From an uncultured Roseburia sp. (GTDB lineage: Bacteria; Bacillota; Clostridia; Lachnospirales; Lachnospiraceae): a stretch of DNA of 64,000 nucleotides. A program made the position numbers and the translations under genes. Positions 43,622-52,291 of the stretch are shown here, piece after piece. The notes under the pieces are model-generated. The model was given only the letters and a program-made list of their open reading frames with translations. It had not been told where the DNA came from and did no database searches. Where the stretch lies: the NCBI GenBank assembly GCA_945787015.1, contig CALZGM010000012.1, positions 25,273-89,272 on the forward strand. The letters run 5' to 3'. Each line of letters begins with the position of its first letter. Position 1 is the stretch's first letter.

Positions 43622-45025
43622 ATGAAGATATGCATGATTATAGAAGGCGCTTATCCATATGTTACAGGTGGAGTTTCAAGCTGGGTGCAGCAGGAAATTC
43701 TTAGCATGCCTGAACATGAGTTTGTCATAGTAACACTTGTAACATCGCGGGAAGAAAAGCGTGAAATTAAGTATAAACTTCCTGATAATGTGCTTGAACT
43801 GCATGAGTTCTATCTGCAGGCGGATGATTACGGAAGACAGAGCAGAAAAAAACATTTGTCAAAAAAGGAATACGAAGCATTTAAGAGTCTCTTTTTTGGA
43901 AAAGATGTAAATTGGGAACCGGTATTTCAGTATTTCATGAAGGAAACTATTTCATTGGATTCACTGATTATGAGTGAAGATTTCTTAAAAATGGCGAGAG
44001 AGTATTATTGTGCGCATTTTGACCGCCTCGTGTTTTCAGATTTTATCTGGACAATGCGTTCCATTTATTTTCCGTTATTTTCCGTCATGACATCAAAACT
44101 CCCGGAAGCAGACCTCTACCATTGCTTATCAACCGGATATGCCGGAGTCATTGGAAGTATGGCGAAATATCTGTACCATAAACCATTATTGATATCGGAA
44201 CATGGAATTTATACCAGAGAGCGTGAAGAGGAAATTATTAAGGCAAGCTGGGTTATGGGTGCTTATAAGGATTTATGGATTAATCAATTTAGAAAGTTCT
44301 CTGATTGTGCCTATCAATATGCGGATAAGGTTACCTGCCTTTATGAGGGAAACAGAGAACTTCAGGTTGAATTTGGATGCCCAATTGAAAAGACGGTTGT
44401 GATACCAAACGGGGTGGATGCAAAAGCATTTGAGAATATTCCTCAGAAAGATGCAGACGATCCATATATTAATATTGGAGCGATATTGCGAGTGGCTCCA
44501 ATAAAGGATGTCAAGACAATGCTTAGCGCTTATGCAATGGCAAAACAGAAAAATCCAAAACTTAAATTGTGGATTTTAGGTCCGCTGGATGAGATGCCGG
44601 AGTATGTGCAGGAGTGCCAGGACATGGTCACATACATGAAGATTGAAGATGTTGTTTTTACCGGACAGGTAAATGTAAAAGACTATATTGGGAAAATGGA
44701 CTTCCTTGTACTTAGTAGCCTGAGTGAAGGTCAGCCACTAGTAATTCTTGAAGGTTTTGCGGCGCATAAACCATTTGTTGCAACAAACGTAGGAGACTGC
44801 AGAGGCTTAATTTATGGGAATAATGATGGATTAGGAGATGCAGGAATTGTTGTCCCGGTTATGAATACATCAAAGATGTCAGAAGCAATGCTTTTTCTGG
44901 CTGAACGTGAGGATAAGCGGATAAAGATGGGGGAAGTTGGATATCAACGCGTATTATCTTATGATAAAAAGACAATCTATGATGAATACAGAAATATATA
45001 TGCAGAGCTGGGAGGACATAAATAA
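43622..45025 (+). CDS. pelF: PelF-like family 4 glycosyltransferase
   Basis: This encodes 467 residues. The N-terminus ICMIIEGAYPYVTGGVSSWV and EHGIYTREREEEI (about 193-205) are characteristic of PelF, as are IPNGVD, ILRVAPIKDVKTML and the E-x7-E-like SSLSEGQPLVILEG of retaining GT4 enzymes. PelF is the cytoplasmic polymerase that links UDP-amino sugars into the Pel backbone. GGGGAG precedes ATG 43622. Its last base is the first base of the pelG start (TAATG overlap). Confidence 0.95.
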   Translation: MKICMIIEGAYPYVTGGVSSWVQQEILSMPEHEFVIVTLVTSREEKREIKYKLPDNVLELHEFYLQADDYGRQSRKKHLSKKEYEAFKSLFFGKDVNWEPVFQYFMKETISLDSLIMSEDFLKMAREYYCAHFDRLVFSDFIWTMRSIYFPLFSVMTSKLPEADLYHCLSTGYAGVIGSMAKYLYHKPLLISEHGIYTREREEEIIKASWVMGAYKDLWINQFRKFSDCAYQYADKVTCLYEGNRELQVEFGCPIEKTVVIPNGVDAKAFENIPQKDADDPYINIGAILRVAPIKDVKTMLSAYAMAKQKNPKLKLWILGPLDEMPEYVQECQDMVTYMKIEDVVFTGQVNVKDYIGKMDFLVLSSLSEGQPLVILEGFAAHKPFVATNVGDCRGLIYGNNDGLGDAGIVVPVMNTSKMSEAMLFLAEREDKRIKMGEVGYQRVLSYDKKTIYDEYRNIYAELGGHK

Positions 45026-46473
45026 TGGCAGGAATAGGATTTGAATTAAAACGAATATTTAAAAAAGACAGCTTGATTAGTGTTCTTTCCGGTGCTGCCT
45101 ATAGTACCGTAGTGGTAATTGGTCCAACAATTATTGTTATGTGTACCTTGTTGGTATTGTATGGTGCACTTGGATATATGGATGTCATATATACGGATCG
45201 GGAACTTCTTTCTTCGTCTATATTATACGTTTTTATATTTGCATTATTAATAACAGCTCCGATTAATGCAGTAATGTCAAGATATATTGCGGATCGAATA
45301 TTCGAAGAAGAGTATGAAGATATCCTTCCGTCTTTTTATACCGGATTGGCAATTTCAGAACTTTTGGGAGCAATTGTCGGAATCCCATTTGCAATTCGAT
45401 TAGTGACGGTAGGTAAGGTTGAAATTGTGTTTGTTGCCATCACATATCTGTTTTTTATGGAGCTGATTACTGTATTTTATGCATTGACTTATCTTACAGC
45501 AACGAAAGATTATAAAATTATTGCAGTTGATTTCCTGATGGGTATGCTGGTAGCATTTCTGTTTGCATTTGTGACTAATAAAGGATTTGGCTATCCATTA
45601 ATTTATGCGATACTTGGTGGAATGTGTCTGGGTTTTTTTGTGATAGCTGTTTTACAAATTGCTTATATTAGACATTATTTTGTTATCAGCAATAAAAATT
45701 ATGGAGGGTGTTTGTCATATTTCGGAAGCCTGAAGCGTTTACTTTTTGGAACCTTACTTTATACATTAGGTATCTATGTGCATAATTTTGTCTTTTGGGG
45801 AGTAAGTGGCCACCTCGTGATTGCCGAAAGCTACTATTCCTATCAGCCTTATGATATGGCAGCCTGCCTTGCAATGTTCACAAATATTTCTGCTATGGTG
45901 ATTTTTACGGTAATGGCAGAGACAAAATTCCATGATATTTACCAGTCATATAATGAAGCCATCATTGGCGCGTCATTAAAGGATATTGAGATTGCTAAAA
46001 AGAATATGTTTCATTTGCTCATTCAGCAAATTGGTTATGTAGTTCGTGTGCAGGCAATTATTTCTGTCATTATTTTCCTGTTGGTTATTATATTCCTACC
46101 GGATTATGGATTCAGCGGTCTTGAAATGACGATTTATCCGGCACTTGCAGCAGCGTTTTTTGGTATATTTACGATGTATTGTAACATTATCTTTTTGTAT
46201 TATTTTAATGACTCAACAGGAACCTTTTTTACGGGACTGATTTTTTTCCTTGGAACACTTGTTGGAAGTTTGGTTGCTACAAGACTTGAACCACAGTTCT
46301 ATGGAACAGGGGCATTATTTGGGGCATTACTTGGATGGACATTCAGTTATTTTAGAATTCGATATCTTGAGAAACATTTTGATTATCATATTATGTGCAG
46401 TATGCATGTAATTAAAGCAAAACATACAAAAAAACCGGATTCCGTTATTTATCGCAGAGATGGTGAAAAGTAG
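45025..46473 (+). CDS. pelG: PelG-like polysaccharide exporter
   Basis: This encodes 482 residues with about 12 membrane helices. The start AGIGFELKRIFKKDSLISVL is the PelG signature, followed by SGAAYSTVVVIGPTIIVM. PelG is a MOP-superfamily membrane protein that moves the growing Pel chain across the membrane together with PelD, PelE and PelF. GGGAGG lies 9 bases before ATG 45025. It overlaps pelF by one base and the next gene by 14 bases. Confidence 0.95.
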   Translation: MAGIGFELKRIFKKDSLISVLSGAAYSTVVVIGPTIIVMCTLLVLYGALGYMDVIYTDRELLSSSILYVFIFALLITAPINAVMSRYIADRIFEEEYEDILPSFYTGLAISELLGAIVGIPFAIRLVTVGKVEIVFVAITYLFFMELITVFYALTYLTATKDYKIIAVDFLMGMLVAFLFAFVTNKGFGYPLIYAILGGMCLGFFVIAVLQIAYIRHYFVISNKNYGGCLSYFGSLKRLLFGTLLYTLGIYVHNFVFWGVSGHLVIAESYYSYQPYDMAACLAMFTNISAMVIFTVMAETKFHDIYQSYNEAIIGASLKDIEIAKKNMFHLLIQQIGYVVRVQAIISVIIFLLVIIFLPDYGFSGLEMTIYPALAAAFFGIFTMYCNIIFLYYFNDSTGTFFTGLIFFLGTLVGSLVATRLEPQFYGTGALFGALLGWTFSYFRIRYLEKHFDYHIMCSMHVIKAKHTKKPDSVIYRRDGEK

Positions 46474-47836
46474 AGTGAGGAAGAAGATTATTTTGTTAGT
46501 ATGGCTTTTATTACTCATTGGAATACTATTTGGAGGTTTGGTTCTGTATCGTAATTTCCAGGAAGAAAGAACAGTTACCTATTTTTATTCTGAAAATGAT
46601 GAGAGTTTAGTAAATCCTGCGCGCGGATTATATACGCAGATTTACTATAAAGAACCGGAACGTTTGGAATCAATCAGAGAAGAGGGACAGACCTTGTCCT
46701 TGGTGACGATGAGTTTAAAAGACCATATGGAAGAACCAATTCCGGAAGAAAAACTGGAACTCTTAAGAATACTGTTTGAAGAGGCGAGAAAGCAACAGGT
46801 AATGTTGCTTTTTCGTGCTGCTTACAGGCAGAATGAAGAATGCGGAGAGCCTGAACTGTCAATGATAAAAACACATATCAAGCAGTTGTCCGAGGTGATT
46901 AATGAGTATAAGGATGTTGTTCTGGTGGTACAGACCGGGATGGTAGGTCTGTGGGGAGAATGGCATGGAAGTGTATACTTAGAAGATGAAGATGCGTTAC
47001 GAAATGAAGCAATGAAGGTTGTGGAATGGTGGCTTCAAAATCTGGACCCATCCATAAATCTAAATTTACGAAGACCACTTTTTATTCAGACTGCAATGGA
47101 AGTGGGACTGGACGGGAGTCGTCTTGGGATGCATAATGATGCACTTCTTGCAACAGACAGTGACATGGGAACTTATATTGACCGGGAGGGAGAACTTGCA
47201 TGGTGCGAGGAAAATCTGAACGGAAAAGTGAATGGCGGTGAAATGCCATATGTCAGTGAATATACGGAACCGGAACATGTAATAGAGGAATTTAATCAGT
47301 TATCCCTGATGTATTTAAACGCATATTACAATGTGGAAGTACTAAAAGACTGGGAAAACCGGAAACTCTATAATGAAAATGCACTGGAATATATTAAAAA
47401 ACACCTTGGCTATCGCTATTATCTGAAAGAGATTGAAACAACAGAAAAAATATATACAACCTCAGAAAAACTTCAGGTAAAGATTCAATTGGGAAACAGT
47501 GGATTTTCAACCATACAGAGTCGGTTTCACCTGTATTTGGTTTTGGATGATGGAGAGAATAAACTCTTTATACCGTTGGAAAAAACGAATGAGGAAAAAG
47601 AGATTGAAACCTATCAGTGTTCTGTAGAACTACTGGAAAAGAAACCATTTTTGATAGGGCTTTGCTATACAGATGCTGCGAATTTAGAAGGGGGAAGTCT
47701 GCAGGAATATGCGCATACGATACAGTTTGCAAATGACGAGATGCGTTATGAAGAGGGTGTAAATTATTTTATCAGCTATCAATATATAGAGGAAGAAAAA
47801 GAAGAACTTGTTCCGAGTATGATAAACAATAGATAG
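46460..47836 (+). CDS. exported DUF4874/DUF4832 glycosidase-like protein
   Basis: This encodes 458 residues. One N-terminal helix (KKIILLVWLLLLIGILFGGL) anchors or exports it. Residue 52 onward begins NPARGLY, the DUF4874 hallmark, then a TIM-barrel-like region (VLVVQTGMVGLWGEWHGSVY) with acidic residues in the positions of glycosidase catalysts, and a C-terminal beta-type domain (from about 330) like DUF4832. In a Pel locus it may replace the hydrolase domain lost from PelA and trim or release polymer. Catalysis is inferred from fold resemblance only. Its start lies inside the end of pelG. Confidence 0.75.
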   Translation: MVKSRVRKKIILLVWLLLLIGILFGGLVLYRNFQEERTVTYFYSENDESLVNPARGLYTQIYYKEPERLESIREEGQTLSLVTMSLKDHMEEPIPEEKLELLRILFEEARKQQVMLLFRAAYRQNEECGEPELSMIKTHIKQLSEVINEYKDVVLVVQTGMVGLWGEWHGSVYLEDEDALRNEAMKVVEWWLQNLDPSINLNLRRPLFIQTAMEVGLDGSRLGMHNDALLATDSDMGTYIDREGELAWCEENLNGKVNGGEMPYVSEYTEPEHVIEEFNQLSLMYLNAYYNVEVLKDWENRKLYNENALEYIKKHLGYRYYLKEIETTEKIYTTSEKLQVKIQLGNSGFSTIQSRFHLYLVLDDGENKLFIPLEKTNEEKEIETYQCSVELLEKKPFLIGLCYTDAANLEGGSLQEYAHTIQFANDEMRYEEGVNYFISYQYIEEEKEELVPSMINNR

Positions 47837-47864
47837 TTGGAAAGGGAATGGCAGGGAAATTTAT

Positions 47865-49370
47865 ATGAAGGGTAAAAAAGAGAGAAGTCTAAAACTGAAT
47901 ATTATTGCAAGTATGGCGATTCAGGTTGTCTCTCTTTTGGTGAATCTGATTTCGAAGCGTGCCATCCGCATGTATCTGGGTATTGAATATTTGGGAATAC
48001 AGAGTATTTATTCAAATTTCTGTGATGTCATGAGCTTTGCTTTCTTTGGAATTGGTACAGCCATGCTATTTAGCATGTATGGTGCATTTGCCCGTAATAA
48101 CGAAGAGGAAATTGCTTCTTATTATCAACACTATGATAAAATCTATCAAAAAATTTCGAGGCTTGTATTTGCAGGAGGAATACTTTGCACTTTTTTAGCA
48201 CTTTACTCAGTAAACGGAAATGTAAGTGTAATTGAGATTTGTGTTACCTATCTTACATATATGTTATCCATTGTGCTATATAACCGCCATCTGGTTCGTA
48301 ACTATTTTATCCAGGCAGACCAAAGACGCTATGTGGTTGCTTTTGTAACAGGAGGCGTAGATGCTGCCGCTCTCTTTGCTGAAGTATTTATACTTTGTTA
48401 TTTTAGAAGTTATGAGGGATTCTTGATTTGTATTGTGATAAAAAATCTGCTCATTAATTACCTGTTTAAAAAGTATCTACAAAAAAATTATGCTTATATT
48501 TTTAAACAGGCAAAAGCACTGGCTGAAAAGGAAAAAGATATCATTGCCGCAAATGCGAAGGATATGGTAGTGTATCGATTCGGTAAGGTACTAATCAGCA
48601 ACACGGACAGTATTTTTATCTCCCGTTTTACCAGTACAGTTTTAGTGGGAATTTATTCAAATTATCAGTTTATTGTTTTGGGAATTCGCAGTGTACTTGG
48701 AGCATTATTTGAAGCAATCAAAGGAAAAGTAGGACATCAGGCGCAGACGAAGAGTTTGGATGAACAGTATCAGAATTTTAGAAAATATCTGTGTTTAAAT
48801 TCATGGCTGATGGGGTGCTCCATTGTATGCTTTTACTTCTTAATAGAAGATTTTATTTATGTATGGATGGGAAAAGTAGATTCTCTAGCGCAGAGTGTAA
48901 TCATAATTATACTTGTTAATTACTATATTGATGAATCGCAAAATGTTCTTCGAATTTATCGGGAGACAGCAGGGCTTTTTCATAATATACGGACAATGAT
49001 TCTTGTGAAAGGCATTGCGAACATTATTCTTTCAATGGTTATGGGTAAACTTTGGGGAATTATGGGAGTTCTTGTTGCAACAACGGTTACATCTGCCACA
49101 ACATTGTTTTGGTATGAACCTAAAATTGTATATGAATATTTTAAGAAGAGTATTTGGAATGAAGTACTTTATCATATTGCGACAGTTACATTACTTACGA
49201 TTTCCTTTGGACTTACTTATCTGGTCGTGCATCGTATGCAGGGAACAGGGATGATATATTTACTATATAAGGGAGTTATCTGCTTAATTACATCAAATAT
49301 AGTATATGCAGTGTTATTAGGAATCTGGATAATTATGAAGAGGAAAATGCATGAAAGAAGATTTTTTTAA
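47865..49370 (+). CDS. Wzx-type oligosaccharide flippase
   Basis: This encodes 501 residues with 12-14 membrane helices. The opening LKLNIIASMAIQVVSLLVNL and SKRAIRMYLGIEYLGIQSIY are typical of polysaccharide biosynthesis (Wzx/RfbX) flippases of the MOP superfamily. It would move lipid-linked oligosaccharides across the membrane. A Pel system already has PelG, so a second exporter suggests that another lipid-linked glycan is made here as well. GGAAAGGG precedes the start. It overlaps the next gene by 20 bases. Confidence 0.9.
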   Translation: MKGKKERSLKLNIIASMAIQVVSLLVNLISKRAIRMYLGIEYLGIQSIYSNFCDVMSFAFFGIGTAMLFSMYGAFARNNEEEIASYYQHYDKIYQKISRLVFAGGILCTFLALYSVNGNVSVIEICVTYLTYMLSIVLYNRHLVRNYFIQADQRRYVVAFVTGGVDAAALFAEVFILCYFRSYEGFLICIVIKNLLINYLFKKYLQKNYAYIFKQAKALAEKEKDIIAANAKDMVVYRFGKVLISNTDSIFISRFTSTVLVGIYSNYQFIVLGIRSVLGALFEAIKGKVGHQAQTKSLDEQYQNFRKYLCLNSWLMGCSIVCFYFLIEDFIYVWMGKVDSLAQSVIIIILVNYYIDESQNVLRIYRETAGLFHNIRTMILVKGIANIILSMVMGKLWGIMGVLVATTVTSATTLFWYEPKIVYEYFKKSIWNEVLYHIATVTLLTISFGLTYLVVHRMQGTGMIYLLYKGVICLITSNIVYAVLLGIWIIMKRKMHERRFF

Positions 49371-50244
49371 GCAATATCCGTATTTATGCGATATATTTTT
49401 TCTTAATAAGAATACGAGGATAGAGCAGAGTGAAGTTGCTGCAAAAGAACTCATATCGCCATATCGTCTTGATTTTATGGCTAAATTGCTTTGGATAGAA
49501 GCTTTCGAGGGAAGATTTGATAAGGCTGATGCAGACAAAATATATGAAGCGCATTTGCAGGCTTTTTCAAATGGGATGATGGTAGAGCCCGGACAGCCTG
49601 AGAAAAAAGGGCTGAATAGTTATAGTGCTATGTTTTCTCGGATTTGCACCGAGGTAAAGGAGATACATGGTGAATTGATGGAATTCGGAGATCCGATACC
49701 GGTTGATGGCAAGCATATGGCAATGGATGGTGCACATAGGATTAGTGCAGCTATTTTTTATGAGAAAAGGGTGCCGATTTATCAGGTGTTTAAAGAGATA
49801 CCAAATAAGTATGATTATCGCTTCTTTCAAAGAAAGTATTTAGATGAAGAATATATTCTGGAGATGGTTGAAAAATATGTATCAGTACGGGAATGCAGAT
49901 TATATTTACTTCAAAAAAATCAGTTAAAGAGAAGCCTAAGGGAAAAAATATATAAAGAATGTGCACCTATATATATGAAGAAAATGCTATCAGGAGAATT
50001 GGTGTTGATTATTGATCGTAACTGGGTTGAAAAGTATGGGAACGAAGAGCTGGTTGATAAGTGGGTTGGAAGTAGATATGTGGAAGGAACAGATGCAATA
50101 ATAAACCTGATAAATAGCCTAAAACAGGAACTGCTTATGTGTGAAAAAGGATATGAGTGTAAGAAGAGGCTTGCTATATTTATGGGAATGTGTTGGAATC
50201 GTTTAAAAGTAAGAGTGAAAAGATTGCTGGGAAGACCGGTTTAA
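49351..50244 (+). CDS. ParB/Srx-fold-like protein in the polysaccharide locus
   Basis: This encodes 297 residues, soluble. Residues 113-150 (GDPIPVDGKHMAMDGAHRIS, then AAIFYEKRVPIYQV) match the ParB/sulfiredoxin-type nucleotide-binding core, with MDGAHR at 125-130. That fold includes ParB CTPases and free serine kinases such as SbnI, and members occur in capsule loci. No helix-turn-helix of a partition protein is seen. The remaining C-terminal part is helical and basic. It overlaps the flippase gene by 20 bases, so it is truly part of the operon. A role as small-molecule kinase or glycan-modifying factor is speculation. Confidence 0.65.
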   Translation: MKEDFFKQYPYLCDIFFLNKNTRIEQSEVAAKELISPYRLDFMAKLLWIEAFEGRFDKADADKIYEAHLQAFSNGMMVEPGQPEKKGLNSYSAMFSRICTEVKEIHGELMEFGDPIPVDGKHMAMDGAHRISAAIFYEKRVPIYQVFKEIPNKYDYRFFQRKYLDEEYILEMVEKYVSVRECRLYLLQKNQLKRSLREKIYKECAPIYMKKMLSGELVLIIDRNWVEKYGNEELVDKWVGSRYVEGTDAIINLINSLKQELLMCEKGYECKKRLAIFMGMCWNRLKVRVKRLLGRPV

Positions 50245-50268
50245 TATAAGATGGAGGGGGAAAGCAGC

Positions 50269-51333
50269 TTGGAGATTAGTTTTATCATTCCGGTTTTTAA
50301 CGGGGAAAATTCCATTGAAAAGAGTATAGGCTCGATTCTAAAATGGAACCGGGAACCGAAAATTGAAATATTGGTAATTGATGATGGTTCTACGGATGGA
50401 ACATTAAGCTTATGTAAAGAAATTGCAAAAACAGACGCAAGGGTAAAACCCTTTACGATTGAGAATAGCGGCCAAAGTATTGCAAGAAATTATGGAATGA
50501 AGCAGTGCATGGGAAAGTATATCTACTTTGTTGATGCGGATGATCAGGTAGATACTGAAGAAATATTTCATATGTGGGAAATAGCCGAAAAAGAAAAAGC
50601 TGATGTTGTGATGGGAAGCTATTTCCGTGTGAATGGAGTGCAAAGCGAAAGAATCCATTTGGCAGGAGAAGGGTTTATATCAAGAAGCGGAAACACGACT
50701 GAACAAGCTCTTTATCACAAAGTAAAAACAGAGAGCTCATTTGGCTATGTATGGAATAAACTATATAAAAAGGAATTTCTTGATAAAAACAATTTGCAAA
50801 TGGATGATATCCGTAAGGTATATATGGAAGACCAGTTGTTTAATTTAAAGGTATGGAGCAAGAGCCCTATTTGGTATTGTTATGATAAGCCGGTCTATTT
50901 CTATGAGATTGGGAATGTATCCACGACAAGAAAAGCAGAACCGCAGATACATATCAAAAATTTGACAATGATTGATTCGCTGATTGCATATTTGGATGCG
51001 AATCGGAACTTGGAAGAGAATCTGGATGTGCTTATACCACTTATTATGCGAACTTTTTGTTGGTCGCTGGTAAAGAATATTGAGTATGAAGGAAAAAATG
51101 CGGCGAAAATAAAAGAAAGAGCAAAAGCTTATATTGCTTCTGAGAATATCCAAAGGGTGATACGGATGAAAGGGGCAGTGAAAGTGTTATGGAGGTTGCC
51201 TTCTTTTTTGCAGGCTGCTTTTTACTCCGGCTGTATGGTGCTGATTCGGTTGAAGTGGAGTGGATTAGTGACAGCTCTGTTTTATTCTACATATCCGATT
51301 ATGAAAAAATACATTTTTAGCGTTTTGAAGTGA
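50269..51333 (+). CDS. GT2 family glycosyltransferase
   Basis: This encodes 354 residues. The GT-A domain has ISFIIPVFNGENSIEKSIGS, VIDDGSTDGT, NSGQSIARNYGM and the metal-binding FVDADDQVD. The C-terminal third has amphipathic helices that may touch the membrane. I chose TTG 50269 because GGAGGGGG sits 8 bases upstream; the in-frame ATG at 50251 lies within that ribosome binding site and has none of its own. The enzyme adds one sugar from a nucleotide donor to a lipid-linked oligosaccharide. Donor and linkage are unknown. Confidence 0.88.
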   Translation: MEISFIIPVFNGENSIEKSIGSILKWNREPKIEILVIDDGSTDGTLSLCKEIAKTDARVKPFTIENSGQSIARNYGMKQCMGKYIYFVDADDQVDTEEIFHMWEIAEKEKADVVMGSYFRVNGVQSERIHLAGEGFISRSGNTTEQALYHKVKTESSFGYVWNKLYKKEFLDKNNLQMDDIRKVYMEDQLFNLKVWSKSPIWYCYDKPVYFYEIGNVSTTRKAEPQIHIKNLTMIDSLIAYLDANRNLEENLDVLIPLIMRTFCWSLVKNIEYEGKNAAKIKERAKAYIASENIQRVIRMKGAVKVLWRLPSFLQAAFYSGCMVLIRLKWSGLVTALFYSTYPIMKKYIFSVLK

Positions 51334-51339
51334 GAGAAA

Positions 51340-52281
51340 ATGGGAACAACAGATGATATTTTAAATACAAAAGTGAAAGATAATTATTATATGGTGTGCA
51401 TATGGCCAGCTGCAGAGGTGACACAAACGAAAGCAGCAGAAGCTCTTTTGAAACAAGTCGGAAGAATTGTATATGCTCAGGATGTAGAATTAACCTATCT
51501 TGGAATGAAAAATTTTATGACACAGATTTATGGACATCAGGCATGGACCGGAACCATCAGGAATCAGTTCAGAGGTACTATGGGAAAAGCGGATGCGTGT
51601 TATAAAGCAGGAAAACCGGTTAAAACTTACCTGTTTGAATCGGCATCTTTTGAGGTGGTAATAGGGGTAAAGGAAAGAATCAGAGAGCTTTACGGAATTG
51701 AAAAGAGTTCCGTTCATATTTCTGACAACGCAAAGGAAACGTACGATATGATACAGTTGCTTTATAATAAGAACTCTGTTGACTTCCTTAATTTTGCACA
51801 TCCTTATCAATATAAAGAGGTATATAGTAGTATAAAGAAGGTAGAAAAACTACTTCAGGAGAGGAATCTGGATAAAAGCAGATTTATTCTAGGAGCTGAT
51901 GCGGTTATGGAATCATGCGGGCTTAGTAAGGCAAAATATGTGGAATTCATAACTGACTATCAGAAGGAGGAACTTGCAGATATAGATGGCAGCCAGAATG
52001 TAAAATATAATATAGATGCAGAAGGCATTAAGATTTCGGAACTTCTGTATGATTCGAATAATTACTTTTATTTTGAAGGAATGAAGCTGGTAACACCACA
52101 ATGTGCACTAATGATAAATCAAGCTAGTTATAATAAAAAAATGAAGCGCATGCTGGAGAAATTTGTGAAGAAGACCCAGAGTGGAGTGAAACCATATCCG
52201 CAATACAGAATTAGACTCCGTAAAATACGAGCTGGATGTATATCAAAATTGAAAGAACTAATTAACAAAATAAGAAAGTAG
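51340..52281 (+). CDS. hypothetical protein of polysaccharide loci
   Basis: This encodes 313 residues without signal peptide or clear membrane helix. I cannot name a domain. Features seen are a mixed alpha/beta N-terminal half (YMVCIWPAAEVTQTKAAEAL; GKPVKTYLFESASFEVVIGV), the segment NKNSVDFLNFAHP (about 145-157) and a strongly basic C-terminal tail (RIRLRKIRAG). It lies 6 bases after one GT2 gene and 10 bases before another, so it belongs to the operon. It may work with the ParB-like protein in adding a non-sugar group; this is inference from position. Confidence 0.6.
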   Translation: MGTTDDILNTKVKDNYYMVCIWPAAEVTQTKAAEALLKQVGRIVYAQDVELTYLGMKNFMTQIYGHQAWTGTIRNQFRGTMGKADACYKAGKPVKTYLFESASFEVVIGVKERIRELYGIEKSSVHISDNAKETYDMIQLLYNKNSVDFLNFAHPYQYKEVYSSIKKVEKLLQERNLDKSRFILGADAVMESCGLSKAKYVEFITDYQKEELADIDGSQNVKYNIDAEGIKISELLYDSNNYFYFEGMKLVTPQCALMINQASYNKKMKRMLEKFVKKTQSGVKPYPQYRIRLRKIRAGCISKLKELINKIRK

Positions 52282-52291
52282 AGAAATAGCT

